DNA of 40,898 bases from an uncultured Peptococcaceae bacterium (GCA_937976375.1 CALJRU010000006.1:1-40898); one strand, 5' to 3'. Positions 6,815 to 14,684 are shown, counted from the first letter of the stretch. Notes: generated by a model from the letters alone, not told the origin. Numbers and translations: made by a program.

Positions 6815-9800
6815 ATGTCGATTCGCGATCTGATTCACGCATATACACAAGACAAATCGATCATCAGTCAGGGGCTGGCGCTTTACCAGCTGGGCAAAGT
6901 CCAACACATTAAGATCGATAACATGGATCATATTCCAGGCGGCCAATGTACGCTGTCCTATTCCAAAAGCATTCTTGCCGACGCCGAAGTGGGGGGGGAG
7001 AATCCTTTCGTCGTCATCCGCGGTGAAGACTTGCTCAATTTCCACTGTTCCTGCGGCGGCGACGCCGGCAGCACCACCTTCTGCAAACATTTGGTGGCAC
7101 TGGTGCGCGCCCTTTCGGACATTCTCATGCCGCCGCGCACCCAGGTGGACCAGCGTGCCGTGACAGCGCTGCTCGATCAATACGAGCCAAAGGTCACCTT
7201 CTCACCCACCGGCAGCGGCAAAGCCACCACATCATTGGTGACACTGATCCCACAGCTGGATTTTGACCCTTACAAGCAATATTTCAGCCTGGAATTTCAT
7301 ATCGCGACACCGCGCAAAGCCTACGTGCTCAAAAACATTTCCGATTTCTATATGCATCTGCGCCGCGGCGAAACCGTCACCTACGGCAAGCAGCTCGTGC
7401 TTGAACACAAACGCGAGAATTTTGACCAGCCAAGCCAGTTCTATCTGGATCTCATTGATAACGCCTTTGAGTGGATGTGTTACAGCACCAACAAATACAT
7501 CGGCGATCTGCCAAAAATTGGCCGCTATCTGCGTCTGTCTCATAATCAGTTCGACCAGTTGTTTGACCACATCGTTAAACACGGCGGCGAAATCAATGCC
7601 CGCCGCGCCGGCGGCGAGACCATTCGCCTGCACATGAGCTGCCACACGCCAGAAACCGCCGTGCAGGTGGTGGCCCGCTCTGAAGATGCTTATCAGCTGG
7701 GCATTGTCATGGACGAATTCAACATCCTTTCCAATGCACAAACCAGCTATCTCTACAACGAACGCTTCGTACTGCGGCCAAGCGACGGCTATCAGCTCCA
7801 TGTACTGCCGTTGATCCGCGCTGCCAAGCAGATGGGCAACGACTTCGTCCTCAACGGCGAGCAGCTCACCCGTTTCATGGCGCTGGTGGTGCCGCAAATC
7901 CATCCTTATGTAAAGCTCGAAATTGACCCAACCGTACAGCATGAACACATGCCCGATGGGCTCACCATTCAGCTCACACTCGACTATCCACAGCGCAACA
8001 CCATCCGCGGCCGCCTGCGCTTCCGCTATGGCAAGGCCGTGTTCAATCCGCTGACACCGGAAGAAATTCCACCACAGCTGCTGCGCGACATCGATGCCGA
8101 AAACAACTTCGCTGCACTGCTCGACAAGTACCGTTTCTCGGTCAATGAAGACGAGTGGCTGCTCGTCGGCGAAGAAGCCATCTACGATTTTCTCCACGAA
8201 GGGCTGCCGGAAATGATGCCTTTGGCGGAAATCGACATTGAAGACACCCTTTCTCGCGTACGTCCACGCCAGGCCATGGCGCCAAACATGGAAGCCAACG
8301 TCACCCACGGCGTGCTGGAACTGAAATTTGATGAAAAAGTTTACGGCATGGAAGTCTTTCTCCAGGTGTTGGCTGCCTATCGCGCTGGAAAAAAATACAT
8401 CCGTCTCACCGACGACACCTATATCGATATCATCAACCCACAGGTGCGTGCCGTCAGTGACTTGCTTGCTGACTGCGGCATTACGCCAAAGCAGCTCAGT
8501 GAAGACGACACGGTAACCCTGCCGCTTTACCGCGCCCTCACCCTTGATGCCTTCAACGATGCCGACAGCGGTGTTCATTTCGACCGCCGCGAAGCGTTCC
8601 GCACCCTTGCCGAAGAAATCACCGGCGGCAGTGCTGCAGTTGATACGCCGGTGCCAGAAGGCCTGCAGGCCACCTTGCGCAGCTACCAATACGCAGGGTA
8701 TCAATGGCTTGTGCGGCTGGCGCGCCTTGGCTTTGGCGGCATCCTCGCCGATGACATGGGGCTCGGCAAAACCCTGCAGACCATCGCCTACCTGCTGCAT
8801 CAGCACGAAGAAAATCCAGAGGCACGCTCCATCATCGTTATGCCGACCTCGCTCATCTATAACTGGGAAGCCGAGCTTAAACGCTTTGCGCCAAGCCTGT
8901 CTTACCGCATCATCGTCGGCAGCAAAAAGGAACGCACCGCGCTGCTCACCGATGTACCGCCAGGCACCTTGCTGCTCACCAGCTACGCCACCCTGCGCCG
9001 TGATGCGTCGCTCTATGACGACATGACCTTCGACTCGATCATCTCCGACGAAGGCCAGTACATCAAAAACAGCTACACCCAAAACACGCGCAGCCTCAAA
9101 AGCCTCAACGGCCTGCACCATTTCTCACTGACCGGCACCCCAATTGAAAACTCCCTCGCCGATCTCTGGAGCATCATGGATTTCTGCCTGCCAGGCTATC
9201 TCCACAGCTGGCGTGAATTCCGCCACCTCTACGAGATTCCAATCACCCGCTACGAGGACACCGCCCGCCTGAACCAGCTCAAGCGCCAGATTGCGCCGTT
9301 CATCCTGCGCCGCATGAAAAACGACGTTCTCACCGAGCTGCCAGATAAAATTGATACCGTTCTCTATGCCGAACTCAGCGAAGAAGAACGCCGCATCTAC
9401 CACACCCAGCTGGCCCTCAGCCACAAAGCCTTCATCGAAGAAATCGCCGGTCACTCCCTGGCCCAGTCCCGCGTGCGTGTGCTCACGCTGCTCATGCGCC
9501 TGCGCCAGGTGTGCTGCTCACCAGCCCTCTTCCTGAACGGCTTCGACAAGCCATCGGCCAAGCTCTCCCTCTGCCTCTCGGTCATCGAGGACCGCGCCAC
9601 AGCGGGCCACCAGATGCTCGTTTTCAGCCAGTTCACCAGCGTTCTCGACATGATCGCGCCAGAGCTTGACAAGCGCGGCATCGCCTATGTCACCCTCACC
9701 GGCAAAACCAAGAGCCAGGACCGCATGGAGCTCGTCAACCGCTTCAACAAAGAAAAAATCCCTGTCTTCCTCATCTCGCTGAAAGCCGGCGGCATCGGCC

Positions 9801-10144
9801 TCAACCTCACCAGCGCCGACACCGTCATCCACTTTGACCCATGGTGGAACCAAAGCGTGGAAAACCAGGCCACCGACCGCACCCACCGCATCGGCCAGAA
9901 GAAAAGCGTGCATGTTATTCGCCTCATCACAAAAGATACCATCGAGGAAAAAATTCTCGAACTCAAAGAGAAAAAGCAGGCGCTCTCCGACGCCATCATC
10001 ACCTCCGAAGAAGGCGTCATCTCTCGTCTTACCATGGACGACCTGCACAACCTCTTTGCCCTCGATTATACCGACATGCCAAACCTTGCACCGGCACCAC
10101 GCCCACGCCGCGAAACCTACACCGTGGAAGACACAAACGCATAA
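6815..10144 (+). CDS. SNF2-family helicase with SWIM zinc finger
   Basis: This 1109-residue DNA-dependent ATPase has an N-terminal SWIM zinc finger (C78, C80, C90, H92), then a long SNF2-associated region (to about 620). The motor follows: Walker A DDMGLGKT near 648, a Walker B box reading DEGQ near 743 (most relatives have DEAQ or DEAH), SLTGTPIEN, and the C-terminal helicase half with SLKAGGIGLNL and the arginine-finger motif ATDRTHRIGQ near 1018. AAGGAGG lies 12 nt before the ATG. Such proteins are common in Bacillota. Their role is unclear; links to transcription recycling and repair are known for RapA-like cousins. It is monocistronic, with its own terminator. Confidence 0.92.
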   Translation: MSIRDLIHAYTQDKSIISQGLALYQLGKVQHIKIDNMDHIPGGQCTLSYSKSILADAEVGGENPFVVIRGEDLLNFHCSCGGDAGSTTFCKHLVALVRALSDILMPPRTQVDQRAVTALLDQYEPKVTFSPTGSGKATTSLVTLIPQLDFDPYKQYFSLEFHIATPRKAYVLKNISDFYMHLRRGETVTYGKQLVLEHKRENFDQPSQFYLDLIDNAFEWMCYSTNKYIGDLPKIGRYLRLSHNQFDQLFDHIVKHGGEINARRAGGETIRLHMSCHTPETAVQVVARSEDAYQLGIVMDEFNILSNAQTSYLYNERFVLRPSDGYQLHVLPLIRAAKQMGNDFVLNGEQLTRFMALVVPQIHPYVKLEIDPTVQHEHMPDGLTIQLTLDYPQRNTIRGRLRFRYGKAVFNPLTPEEIPPQLLRDIDAENNFAALLDKYRFSVNEDEWLLVGEEAIYDFLHEGLPEMMPLAEIDIEDTLSRVRPRQAMAPNMEANVTHGVLELKFDEKVYGMEVFLQVLAAYRAGKKYIRLTDDTYIDIINPQVRAVSDLLADCGITPKQLSEDDTVTLPLYRALTLDAFNDADSGVHFDRREAFRTLAEEITGGSAAVDTPVPEGLQATLRSYQYAGYQWLVRLARLGFGGILADDMGLGKTLQTIAYLLHQHEENPEARSIIVMPTSLIYNWEAELKRFAPSLSYRIIVGSKKERTALLTDVPPGTLLLTSYATLRRDASLYDDMTFDSIISDEGQYIKNSYTQNTRSLKSLNGLHHFSLTGTPIENSLADLWSIMDFCLPGYLHSWREFRHLYEIPITRYEDTARLNQLKRQIAPFILRRMKNDVLTELPDKIDTVLYAELSEEERRIYHTQLALSHKAFIEEIAGHSLAQSRVRVLTLLMRLRQVCCSPALFLNGFDKPSAKLSLCLSVIEDRATAGHQMLVFSQFTSVLDMIAPELDKRGIAYVTLTGKTKSQDRMELVNRFNKEKIPVFLISLKAGGIGLNLTSADTVIHFDPWWNQSVENQATDRTHRIGQKKSVHVIRLITKDTIEEKILELKEKKQALSDAIITSEEGVISRLTMDDLHNLFALDYTDMPNLAPAPRPRRETYTVEDTNA

Positions 10145-10148
10145 AAAA

Positions 10149-10180
10149 ATGCTCGACAGCCATTGCTGTCGAGCATTTTT
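10149..10180 (+). terminator. Terminator of the helicase gene
   Basis: A perfect 12-bp stem (ATGCTCGACAGC / GCTGTCGAGCAT) with a 4-nt loop and a T-run starts 5 nt past the stop. Confidence 0.9.
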
Positions 10181-10186
10181 CATGCA

Positions 10187-10222
10187 AAAAGACCGAAGCA
10201 GCGTTCAGCACTTCGGTCTTTT
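10187..10222 (-). terminator. Terminator of the small-peptide operon (works in both directions)
   Basis: A perfect AAAAGACCGAAG / CTTCGGTCTTTT stem with a 12-nt loop lies just past the stop of the 35-residue peptide gene and convergent with the helicase terminator. Confidence 0.8.
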
Positions 10223-10233
10223 GTTTCCATTGT

Positions 10234-10341
10234 TCAACCAAAAAAACGTTCTTTTACACGTGGCACCACGTAACGCGCAGCCGTCAACACCACTGCCACT
10301 TTCACTACCGCACGCAGGGCGCGTTTCAGTAACTTTTTCAT
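10234..10341 (-). CDS. Small basic membrane peptide, 35 residues
   Basis: The peptide starts MKKLLKRALRAVVKVAVV and ends RVKERFFG. It has one short hydrophobic stretch (about 12-26) between Lys/Arg clusters. GAGGGATTCTC precedes the ATG. It lies 9 nt past the 45-residue peptide gene, with which it shares a promoter and terminator. I do not recognise a family. The hydrophobic, basic character would suit a membrane-active or toxin-like peptide, or a holin accessory. The case rests on the ribosome site and operon structure, not on homology. Confidence 0.55.
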   Translation of the reverse strand: MKKLLKRALRAVVKVAVVLTAARYVVPRVKERFFG

Positions 10342-10350
10342 GAGAATCCC

Positions 10351-10488
10351 TCACTTTCTAACCATACGAACCAACAGCGTTACAGCACCTACTGCCAACA
10401 ACAGGCCCAGGCCGAGATCAATGGCAGAGTCTTTTAAAGATGTTAAACCTTTCAACATATGCAGCAGACGAGCGTCAGCAACCTCCAT
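10351..10488 (-). CDS. Small single-span membrane peptide, 45 residues
   Basis: It starts MEVADARLLHMLKGL and has one predicted membrane segment (DLGLGLLLAVGAVTLLV, about 25-41) ending in a basic tail. AAGGA lies 9 nt upstream of the ATG. A second strong AAAGGAGG lies slightly further up. A 17-nt-spaced promoter at 10526-10554 precedes it. It forms a two-gene unit with the 35-residue peptide. It lies downstream of the amidase and DUF2335-like genes, which suggests a link to envelope lysis. That is inference only. Confidence 0.55.
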   Translation of the reverse strand: MEVADARLLHMLKGLTSLKDSAIDLGLGLLLAVGAVTLLVRMVRK

Positions 10489-10525
10489 GGACGCCCATCC
10501 TTCGCCTCCTTTCGTTGTTACTACC

Positions 10526-10554
10526 ATGATACCCTAAAATGCGCTCGTTGTCAG
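10526..10554 (-). promoter_or_regulatory. Promoter of the small-peptide operon
   Basis: On the minus strand CTGACA and TATCAT are separated by exactly 17 nt, each one base from consensus. The predicted start is about 30 nt upstream of the 45-residue peptide ATG. Confidence 0.65.
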
Positions 10555-10623
10555 CCAATATTTTCGCAAATTTCTAAATTATGACGAACGTCCTTATTTC
10601 ATTGCGGACTTGTAGGAATAAAG

Positions 10624-11043
10624 CTAATTGCCGCGCGTGGCACTCAAAAACGTTCCCACAAGCCCCAACAGCCCTGTGCCCGACAGAAAAAGTGCCTCAT
10701 TTGTGGCGCCCTGCATGAGGGTCCACTGGCCGAACCCAATGGCAAACACCGCCAGCACCATGGTCACCAAAAGCCCCAGCAGGCGAAACAGCCTGCGCTG
10801 TTTGTCACGCGCCAGTTCTGCTTCCAGCCAAGCCTTGGCATAACCGGGCGCCACCGTCTCCAACTTCGCCAGAGCATCCAAATCTGGCAAATTCAAGCTG
10901 CCAGCTTTCACCGGCTCGGCCGCTGCAGCCTGAGTCGGTGCCGCCTGTGCACTCACCTGAGCCACTGCCGTTGCCACAGCTTCGCTGGTGCCGCCATTGT
11001 TGTCACTGCTGGCAGTATGCACCTGTCCCATTTCCATAGTCAT
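10624..11043 (-). CDS. DUF2335-like small membrane protein (holin-like)
   Basis: This 139-residue protein has an Ala/Gln-rich N-terminal half. A motif LETVAPGYAKAWLEAEL (about 68-84) follows, then a basic helix (RDKQRRLFRLL) and two hydrophobic segments near the C-terminus (about 94-113 and 118-134). The PG-containing helix followed by two membrane spans resembles DUF2335 proteins. Position directly behind an amidase gene makes a holin-like role plausible but unproven. The ATG at 11043 has GGAG 9 nt upstream. That ribosome site overlaps the amidase stop, so translation is probably coupled. Confidence 0.65.
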   Translation of the reverse strand: MTMEMGQVHTASSDNNGGTSEAVATAVAQVSAQAAPTQAAAAEPVKAGSLNLPDLDALAKLETVAPGYAKAWLEAELARDKQRRLFRLLGLLVTMVLAVFAIGFGQWTLMQGATNEALFLSGTGLLGLVGTFLSATRGN

Positions 11044-11047
11044 GGCC

Positions 11048-11788
11048 TCACGCTCCTTGCGACCAGATGCGGTGCAAAAAGACCAGCACTTCTTCGCGCG
11101 TTGCTGCGGCGTGGAGACGCAGATCGCCTGCTTCATCACCCACGAGAAATTTGTTTGCCAGTGCCCAGTCCACCGCCTCCTGTGCCCAGATCGATGCCGC
11201 ATTGTCCAGCACCGGTGCCGCCATGGCAGGTGCCGTCAGGGCCGCACGCACACGTGCCACGCCATCGACAAACGACGCCCAGCCATTGTCGCGGTCTAAA
11301 ATCAGATGCGGACAATATTTGCCACTCCACATCTGATGGGTGTAGAGATCGTTCAAGCCATAAGTTTCCATGAGCGCCGCGCACAAGGTCATGGCGTTGG
11401 CCTCACACTGTTCATAGGGCGCTGTCTCGCAAATTTCCACGCTGATCGTGGCGCGGTTGCCCTGGCCGTAGCCATCCCCAGCATGCCAACTCATCTCATT
11501 GAGCGGCAGCGTCTGCACAATACGCTCGGCATCCACAAAAAGATGCGCCCCCACATAGTAACTGCCGTCGTTTTCCACATTCTGCAGGTAACTGGCATGG
11601 GCACGCGCGTCCGCCGTTGGCGTGGCATTGGCGGTGTTGTGCACCGTCACGCCAATCGGCCCAGCCAAGGCCAGAAGCGTACGCACACAGTGGTTGTCGG
11701 TGCCTGTCTGCACAATGCGCCGCTCCACAGGAATGCCGTCAATCGCCTCATCCATGATCAATCCGTTTTCTATTGTCAATAACTGCAT
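11048..11788 (-). CDS. N-acetylmuramoyl-L-alanine amidase (Amidase_2) with SLH-like tail
   Basis: This 246-residue enzyme is a peptidoglycan hydrolase of the T7-lysozyme type, cutting the MurNAc-L-Ala bond. The zinc-site residues are recognisable at H50 (GVTVHNT) and in KYCPH (C159, H161), with SWHAGDG at 100-106. Residues about 203-243 (WAQEAVDWALANKFL, TREEVLVFLHRI) resemble one S-layer homology repeat, which would hold the enzyme on the wall. No signal peptide is present, as in phage endolysins. AAAGGAGG lies 8 nt before the ATG. Such amidases commonly accompany DUF1659/DUF2922 genes in Clostridia. Confidence 0.85.
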   Translation of the reverse strand: MQLLTIENGLIMDEAIDGIPVERRIVQTGTDNHCVRTLLALAGPIGVTVHNTANATPTADARAHASYLQNVENDGSYYVGAHLFVDAERIVQTLPLNEMSWHAGDGYGQGNRATISVEICETAPYEQCEANAMTLCAALMETYGLNDLYTHQMWSGKYCPHLILDRDNGWASFVDGVARVRAALTAPAMAAPVLDNAASIWAQEAVDWALANKFLVGDEAGDLRLHAAATREEVLVFLHRIWSQGA

Positions 11789-11821
11789 GCTGCAGTCCTC
11801 CTTTCATCCTCGTTTTAACAG

Positions 11822-11843
11822 AAAAGAGGGGCAGTGCCCCTCT
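11822..11843 (-). terminator. Terminator between DUF2922 and amidase genes
   Basis: The AGAGGGGC / GCCCCTCT stem has a 3-nt loop, followed by TTTT on the minus strand. It probably makes a partial stop, since the amidase gene starts about 35 nt later without an obvious promoter of its own. Confidence 0.65.
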
Positions 11844-11848
11844 CCTCA

Positions 11849-12088
11849 TCACACAGTTTCACTGCTCTCATCGAACAGCGTCGTTTCGACTTCTTCCACA
11901 TAAGAAGCCGCCAAAGGAGCAGTATACGCTGCACCCTTTGTGGTGGCAAAAGCTGCGCTGTCACACATAGACTGCATTGCTGTCTTCACGGTGACCTCGT
12001 CGAGATCCTGCTTCGCATCCGACAGGGTCATGCTCGTCTGACCACCACCAGCAGTGGCAAATTTCATTACCAATTTCTTTTCAGCCAT
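11849..12088 (-). CDS. DUF2922 family protein
   Basis: This 79-residue protein begins MAEKKLVMKF and contains the family pattern of a beta strand, then SLSDAK-like TLSDAKQDLDE and VKTAMQSM. AAAGGAGG lies 7 nt before the ATG. Function unknown. In Bacillota it is found next to DUF1659, usually near an amidase, as here. The upstream in-frame ATG at 12106 overlaps the ribosome site and is rejected. Confidence 0.8.
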   Translation of the reverse strand: MAEKKLVMKFATAGGGQTSMTLSDAKQDLDEVTVKTAMQSMCDSAAFATTKGAAYTAPLAASYVEEVETTLFDESSETV

Positions 12089-12122
12089 GGTTTCACCTCC
12101 TTTCATCCAAGGCGCTCATCCT

Positions 12123-12344
12123 TTACTCACTCACCAGCTCACGCTCATCCACACGCACCACGCTGGCACCGCTGATGTCCAAAAGCCCTGCTACTGCTAA
12201 CAGCCCAGCATGCAGTGCATCATTGCCAGCAGCTGCTGCAAGGTTGGAAAACGTGCGGCTGGTCTGTCGCATGTCGCCTTCTTCCGTCTGCACCTGAAAC
12301 ACCAGCTTCGCTTTTGTCACCTGATTGGCTTCAATCACAGCCAT
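12123..12344 (-). CDS. DUF1659 family protein
   Basis: This 73-residue protein begins MAVIEANQVTKAKLVFQV and contains KLVFQVxTxEGDMRQTSRTFSN, typical of DUF1659. Function unknown. AAAGGAGG lies 8 nt upstream. It is the first gene of the DUF1659-DUF2922-amidase-DUF2335 group. A YvrJ-type peptide, often the third member of this set, was looked for and not found. The two small membrane peptides at 10234-10488 may take its place. Confidence 0.8.
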   Translation of the reverse strand: MAVIEANQVTKAKLVFQVQTEEGDMRQTSRTFSNLAAAAGNDALHAGLLAVAGLLDISGASVVRVDERELVSE

Positions 12345-12443
12345 GGTCAACACCTCCTTTCATTTTTGTCGGCGGCTTTTTGCCCCCTCATATCTATAAG
12401 GAAAAAAACACCCCTTTGATACCCTGCATGATTAAAAAAAGGC

Positions 12444-12476
12444 AAAAAAATAGGCAGCGATCCATTCGCTGCCTAT
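12444..12476 (-). terminator. Terminator of the hicB gene
   Basis: An 11-bp perfect stem ATAGGCAGCGA / TCGCTGCCTAT with a 5-nt loop and a seven-T run on the minus strand lies immediately after the hicB stop. Confidence 0.88.
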
Positions 12477-12478
12477 CG

Positions 12479-12823
12479 TCATTCTTGACGCTCGATAAAT
12501 TCACGCACCGCCTTTTCTACAGCGGCGTTCAATGTCATATCATTGGCCATCGCCCAAACGGCCATCTGCTTATGCAGATCGGGCCCAAGGCGCACGTTGA
12601 AATTGCCCTTGAACGCTCTTGCCGGCCGACGCCCAACCGCGGCGCAAAACGCCAAATACCGGTCCACAGCATCCTGAAATGCCGCTTCCACACCATCCAG
12701 GCTGTCGCTCTCAAAATCTACCGAGTCGACAATGCCCTGCACCTTGCCGCGCAAGAGATGCGCCTGCACGTCAAACGTCACCTTTGCCACATAGCCTTTG
12801 TATTCCAGAACATCCTTTGCCAT
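12479..12823 (-). CDS. hicB: HicB-family antitoxin-like protein, no HicA beside it
   Basis: This 114-residue protein has a degraded RNase-H-like HicB fold at the N-terminus (EYKGYVAKVTFD, GKVQGIVDSVDFESDS, about 5-45). A ribbon-helix-helix DNA-binding end follows (GNFNVRLGPDLHKQMAVWA, then LNAAVEKAV). HicB normally neutralises the HicA RNase and represses its own operon. No HicA-like frame (about 60 residues with GSH) was found within several hundred bases on either side, so this is an orphan. AAGGA lies 10 nt before the ATG at 12823. ATG at 12829 or GTG at 12832 are alternatives. Confidence 0.82.
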   Translation of the reverse strand: MAKDVLEYKGYVAKVTFDVQAHLLRGKVQGIVDSVDFESDSLDGVEAAFQDAVDRYLAFCAAVGRRPARAFKGNFNVRLGPDLHKQMAVWAMANDMTLNAAVEKAVREFIERQE

Positions 12824-12829
12824 TTTCAT

Positions 12830-13177
12830 CACTTCCTTTTATAGACGCAGCCACAAAGCCGCGAGCCCGCTTTATGCCAAAGCACGCAACGCCAGCCTTG
12901 ACCAGGCGCATACCGCGCCGCAGGTCCAACCGTCACGAAAAATCTCCCAGTGTGCACAATAGCTGCCGCCTCCTGTGCACTACCGACATTCAATCACGCT
13001 CATCTGTTCCGCACGGCGGCCATCGGCCACAGCGATCGCCACCGGCGAAACCTTGATGATGAAAGATCCCCTCTTATGAAGAGGGTTTTCCACCCAGCAT
13101 TGTAACAGAAAAAATGTTACCAAAATCTGAAGCGACGTAAACGACACGCTGCACGACGTGAACAACAGGCCGCGCAT
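12830..13177 (-). other. Gene-poor stretch upstream of hicB with two doubtful small frames
   Basis: On the minus strand a 65-residue frame (12980-13177, hydrophobic start MRGLLFTS) is followed by AGGAGG and a 42-residue GTG frame (12829-12957). The latter ends inside the hicB start. The chain looks operon-like, but the ribosome site of the first frame is made by the LytTR terminator stem and neither peptide resembles a known family. A small plus-strand hairpin CCCTCTT/AAGAGGG lies near 13070. I would not annotate either frame as a gene. Confidence 0.3.
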
Positions 13178-13219
13178 AAAAAATCCCCTTCCGATGCTGC
13201 GCATACAGCATCAAAGGGG
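13178..13219 (-). terminator. Terminator of the orphan LytTR regulator gene
   Basis: The CCCCTT-GATGCTG / CAGCATC-AAGGGG stem has a 6-nt loop and a small internal mismatch, then TTTTTT on the minus strand. It lies 20 nt past the stop. Confidence 0.88.
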
Positions 13220-13238
13220 GTTGGAAGTGGCACATCAT

Positions 13239-13952
13239 TCACAGGCACAACTCACGTGCTTTTTGCACCGTGAACGCCTGCAAAAATTGTTCTTTATACG
13301 TTCTGCCCAGAGGAATCTCCGCATCACAATGCCGCAGCAGAATGCGGCTGCCGTCGATGGCCCGCGTGTAACGCAGATTCACAAGAAAAGCTTTATGGGA
13401 CCGCGCAAACAACTCCGGATCAAGAAGCGCCTCCATCTCTGCAATGGTCTTGCTAAGTTGATACGTTCGCTCGCAGGTGTGAATCGTCAGCCGATGGTCG
13501 TGGCACTCGCAATAAAGAATCTCATCACAGTACAGCCGCACCTGTGTCTTGTTCACCGTGAAATTGATCGCCACGCGCTTCTCTGACAAACGCCGCACCA
13601 CGGCACACAGCATCTCGGCAAAGGCGTCTTCCTCCACAGGTTTGCTGAGGAAGCGAAACGGCGCACACTGAAAGCACGCCTGCATATACTGTGTGTGACT
13701 CGTGACAAAAATAATCAACACCTTGTCATCCATGCGGCGAATAGCGTTGGCCGTCTCAATGCCATTCATCCCATCCATTTCAATGTCAATAAACAACGCA
13801 TCAAAACGGCGGCCGTTTTTCTCATAATCGGCCACCAGCTCTTCCCCGCTCTCGTAAGGTTCTGTTTCAATATGCAACTCCTTGCGTGCGTCGAAGCGTG
13901 CCTGCAGTCTGTTGATGTGGTCGCGGTTATCGTCGCAAATCGCAAAGCGCAT
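13239..13952 (-). CDS. Orphan LytTR response regulator
   Basis: This 237-residue AgrA/LytR-type regulator has a receiver domain with D7/D8, phospho-acceptor D56, the TSHT switch and the SKP lysine. A LytTR DNA-binding domain (about 135-237) follows. No kinase gene is adjacent. The ATG at 13952 opens with MRFAICDD and is preceded by GGAGAGGGGG. It is closely similar by eye to the regulator at 40046-40756, including the terminal RxLCL. That one has a kinase, so the two may share a partner. A good promoter lies at 14018-14046 and a terminator at 13178-13219, so it is monocistronic. Confidence 0.9.
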   Translation of the reverse strand: MRFAICDDNRDHINRLQARFDARKELHIETEPYESGEELVADYEKNGRRFDALFIDIEMDGMNGIETANAIRRMDDKVLIIFVTSHTQYMQACFQCAPFRFLSKPVEEDAFAEMLCAVVRRLSEKRVAINFTVNKTQVRLYCDEILYCECHDHRLTIHTCERTYQLSKTIAEMEALLDPELFARSHKAFLVNLRYTRAIDGSRILLRHCDAEIPLGRTYKEQFLQAFTVQKARELCL

Positions 13953-14017
13953 ACAAAACTCCCCCTCTCCAAGCCAAAACATATTTGAATACGAATTACA
14001 TATATGTCTATGCGTTC

Positions 14018-14046
14018 ATTTTATCCAATCTGGGCATGATAGTCAA
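14018..14046 (-). promoter_or_regulatory. Promoter of the orphan LytTR regulator
   Basis: TTGACT and TAAAAT are separated by 17 nt on the minus strand. The predicted start is about 60 nt before the ATG. Confidence 0.7.
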
Positions 14047-14141
14047 CATTATCCCACTCGTCAGCCATCAATTTTCACCAATCTTTCACCAGTATTCGAC
14101 AAACCAGTAACAAATTGTCAGCGTCCTGTTGGTTTCACATT

Positions 14142-14597
14142 TTAGTCATGACAGTCTGACGCCTCCAAATAATGGCGCAGCTTCTGCAGCGCGCGCTGTT
14201 TGCGCCGATGCACCGCCGGCTGAGAAATGCCCCAGCGCTGTGCCAAGGCACGCTCCGTGGTTTCGCCGCACACCAGCTGCCAAAGCGCTTCGCGCATCTC
14301 CGGCGTCAAAAGTGCCAACGCCTCCTCCAGCGCCTGGTGCCGATCAGCATCCAATCTGCCTGCGCCAGCTGCCAGATGCACCTCCACCGGCATGCCGCAT
14401 TCCTCCGCCAGCTGATTCCACGACAGTTCATGGCGCCGTGCTTTCGCCGCCAAATAACTGGCATGTTCCCGCTCCTGATAATAGGCACGATACACCGCCT
14501 CACTTACCACCACTTCAGCCACCACACGGCGGCTGTGCTCATCACGCAGCTTCAGCACACGTTCATTGCTGCATACAGTATCAATAGATGTCGTCAT
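14142..14597 (-). CDS. Small sigma-70 region-4-like regulator
   Basis: This 151-residue protein has no sigma region 2. Its C-terminal half (about 85-145) reads like sigma region 4: LTPEMREALWQLVCG, then ERALAQRWGISQPAVHRRKQRALQKLRHYL. That is a helix-turn-helix as in phage-type sigma-like regulators. The N-terminal half is Arg/Glu/Ala rich with LSWNQLAEECGMP, possibly a second helix-turn-helix. AAGGAG lies 9 nt before the ATG, in the loop of a short hairpin (14601-14621). It is divergent from another region-4-like gene. It probably regulates itself and nearby phage-like genes; target unknown. Confidence 0.75.
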   Translation of the reverse strand: MTTSIDTVCSNERVLKLRDEHSRRVVAEVVVSEAVYRAYYQEREHASYLAAKARRHELSWNQLAEECGMPVEVHLAAGAGRLDADRHQALEEALALLTPEMREALWQLVCGETTERALAQRWGISQPAVHRRKQRALQKLRHYLEASDCHD

Positions 14598-14600
14598 TGT

Positions 14601-14630
14601 GACAGTCTCCTTTGGACTGTCCCGGGACAG
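14601..14630 (-). promoter_or_regulatory. Overlapping inverted repeats at the ribosome site of the region-4-like gene
   Basis: GACAGT (14601-14606) pairs with ACTGTC (14616-14621) and would place AAAGGAG in the loop. The second arm also belongs to a perfect 14-bp palindrome, CTGTCCCGGGACAG (14617-14630). The two pairings exclude each other. This could be an operator or a translation switch. Confidence 0.45.
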
Positions 14631-14655
14631 AAAATCAATTCATCGATGTGCTTCT

Positions 14656-14684
14656 ATTATCCTTGCTGCGAACATGATTGTCAG
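14656..14684 (-). promoter_or_regulatory. Promoter of the minus-strand region-4-like gene
   Basis: CTGACA and GATAAT are separated by 17 nt on the minus strand. The -10 continues into AGAAGCA, the same bases that follow the -10 of the divergent promoter at 14757-14762. Confidence 0.65.

Noticed and set aside
12829..12957. 42-residue GTG frame as HicA partner of HicB
   Set aside because: It lacks the GSH motif and HicA fold pattern and resembles no family, though AGGAGG precedes it.
12980..13177. 65-residue hydrophobic frame as a signal peptide gene for the LytTR system
   Set aside because: Its ribosome site is the arm of the LytTR terminator, no AgrD-like core or processing enzyme is present, and there is no promoter for it.
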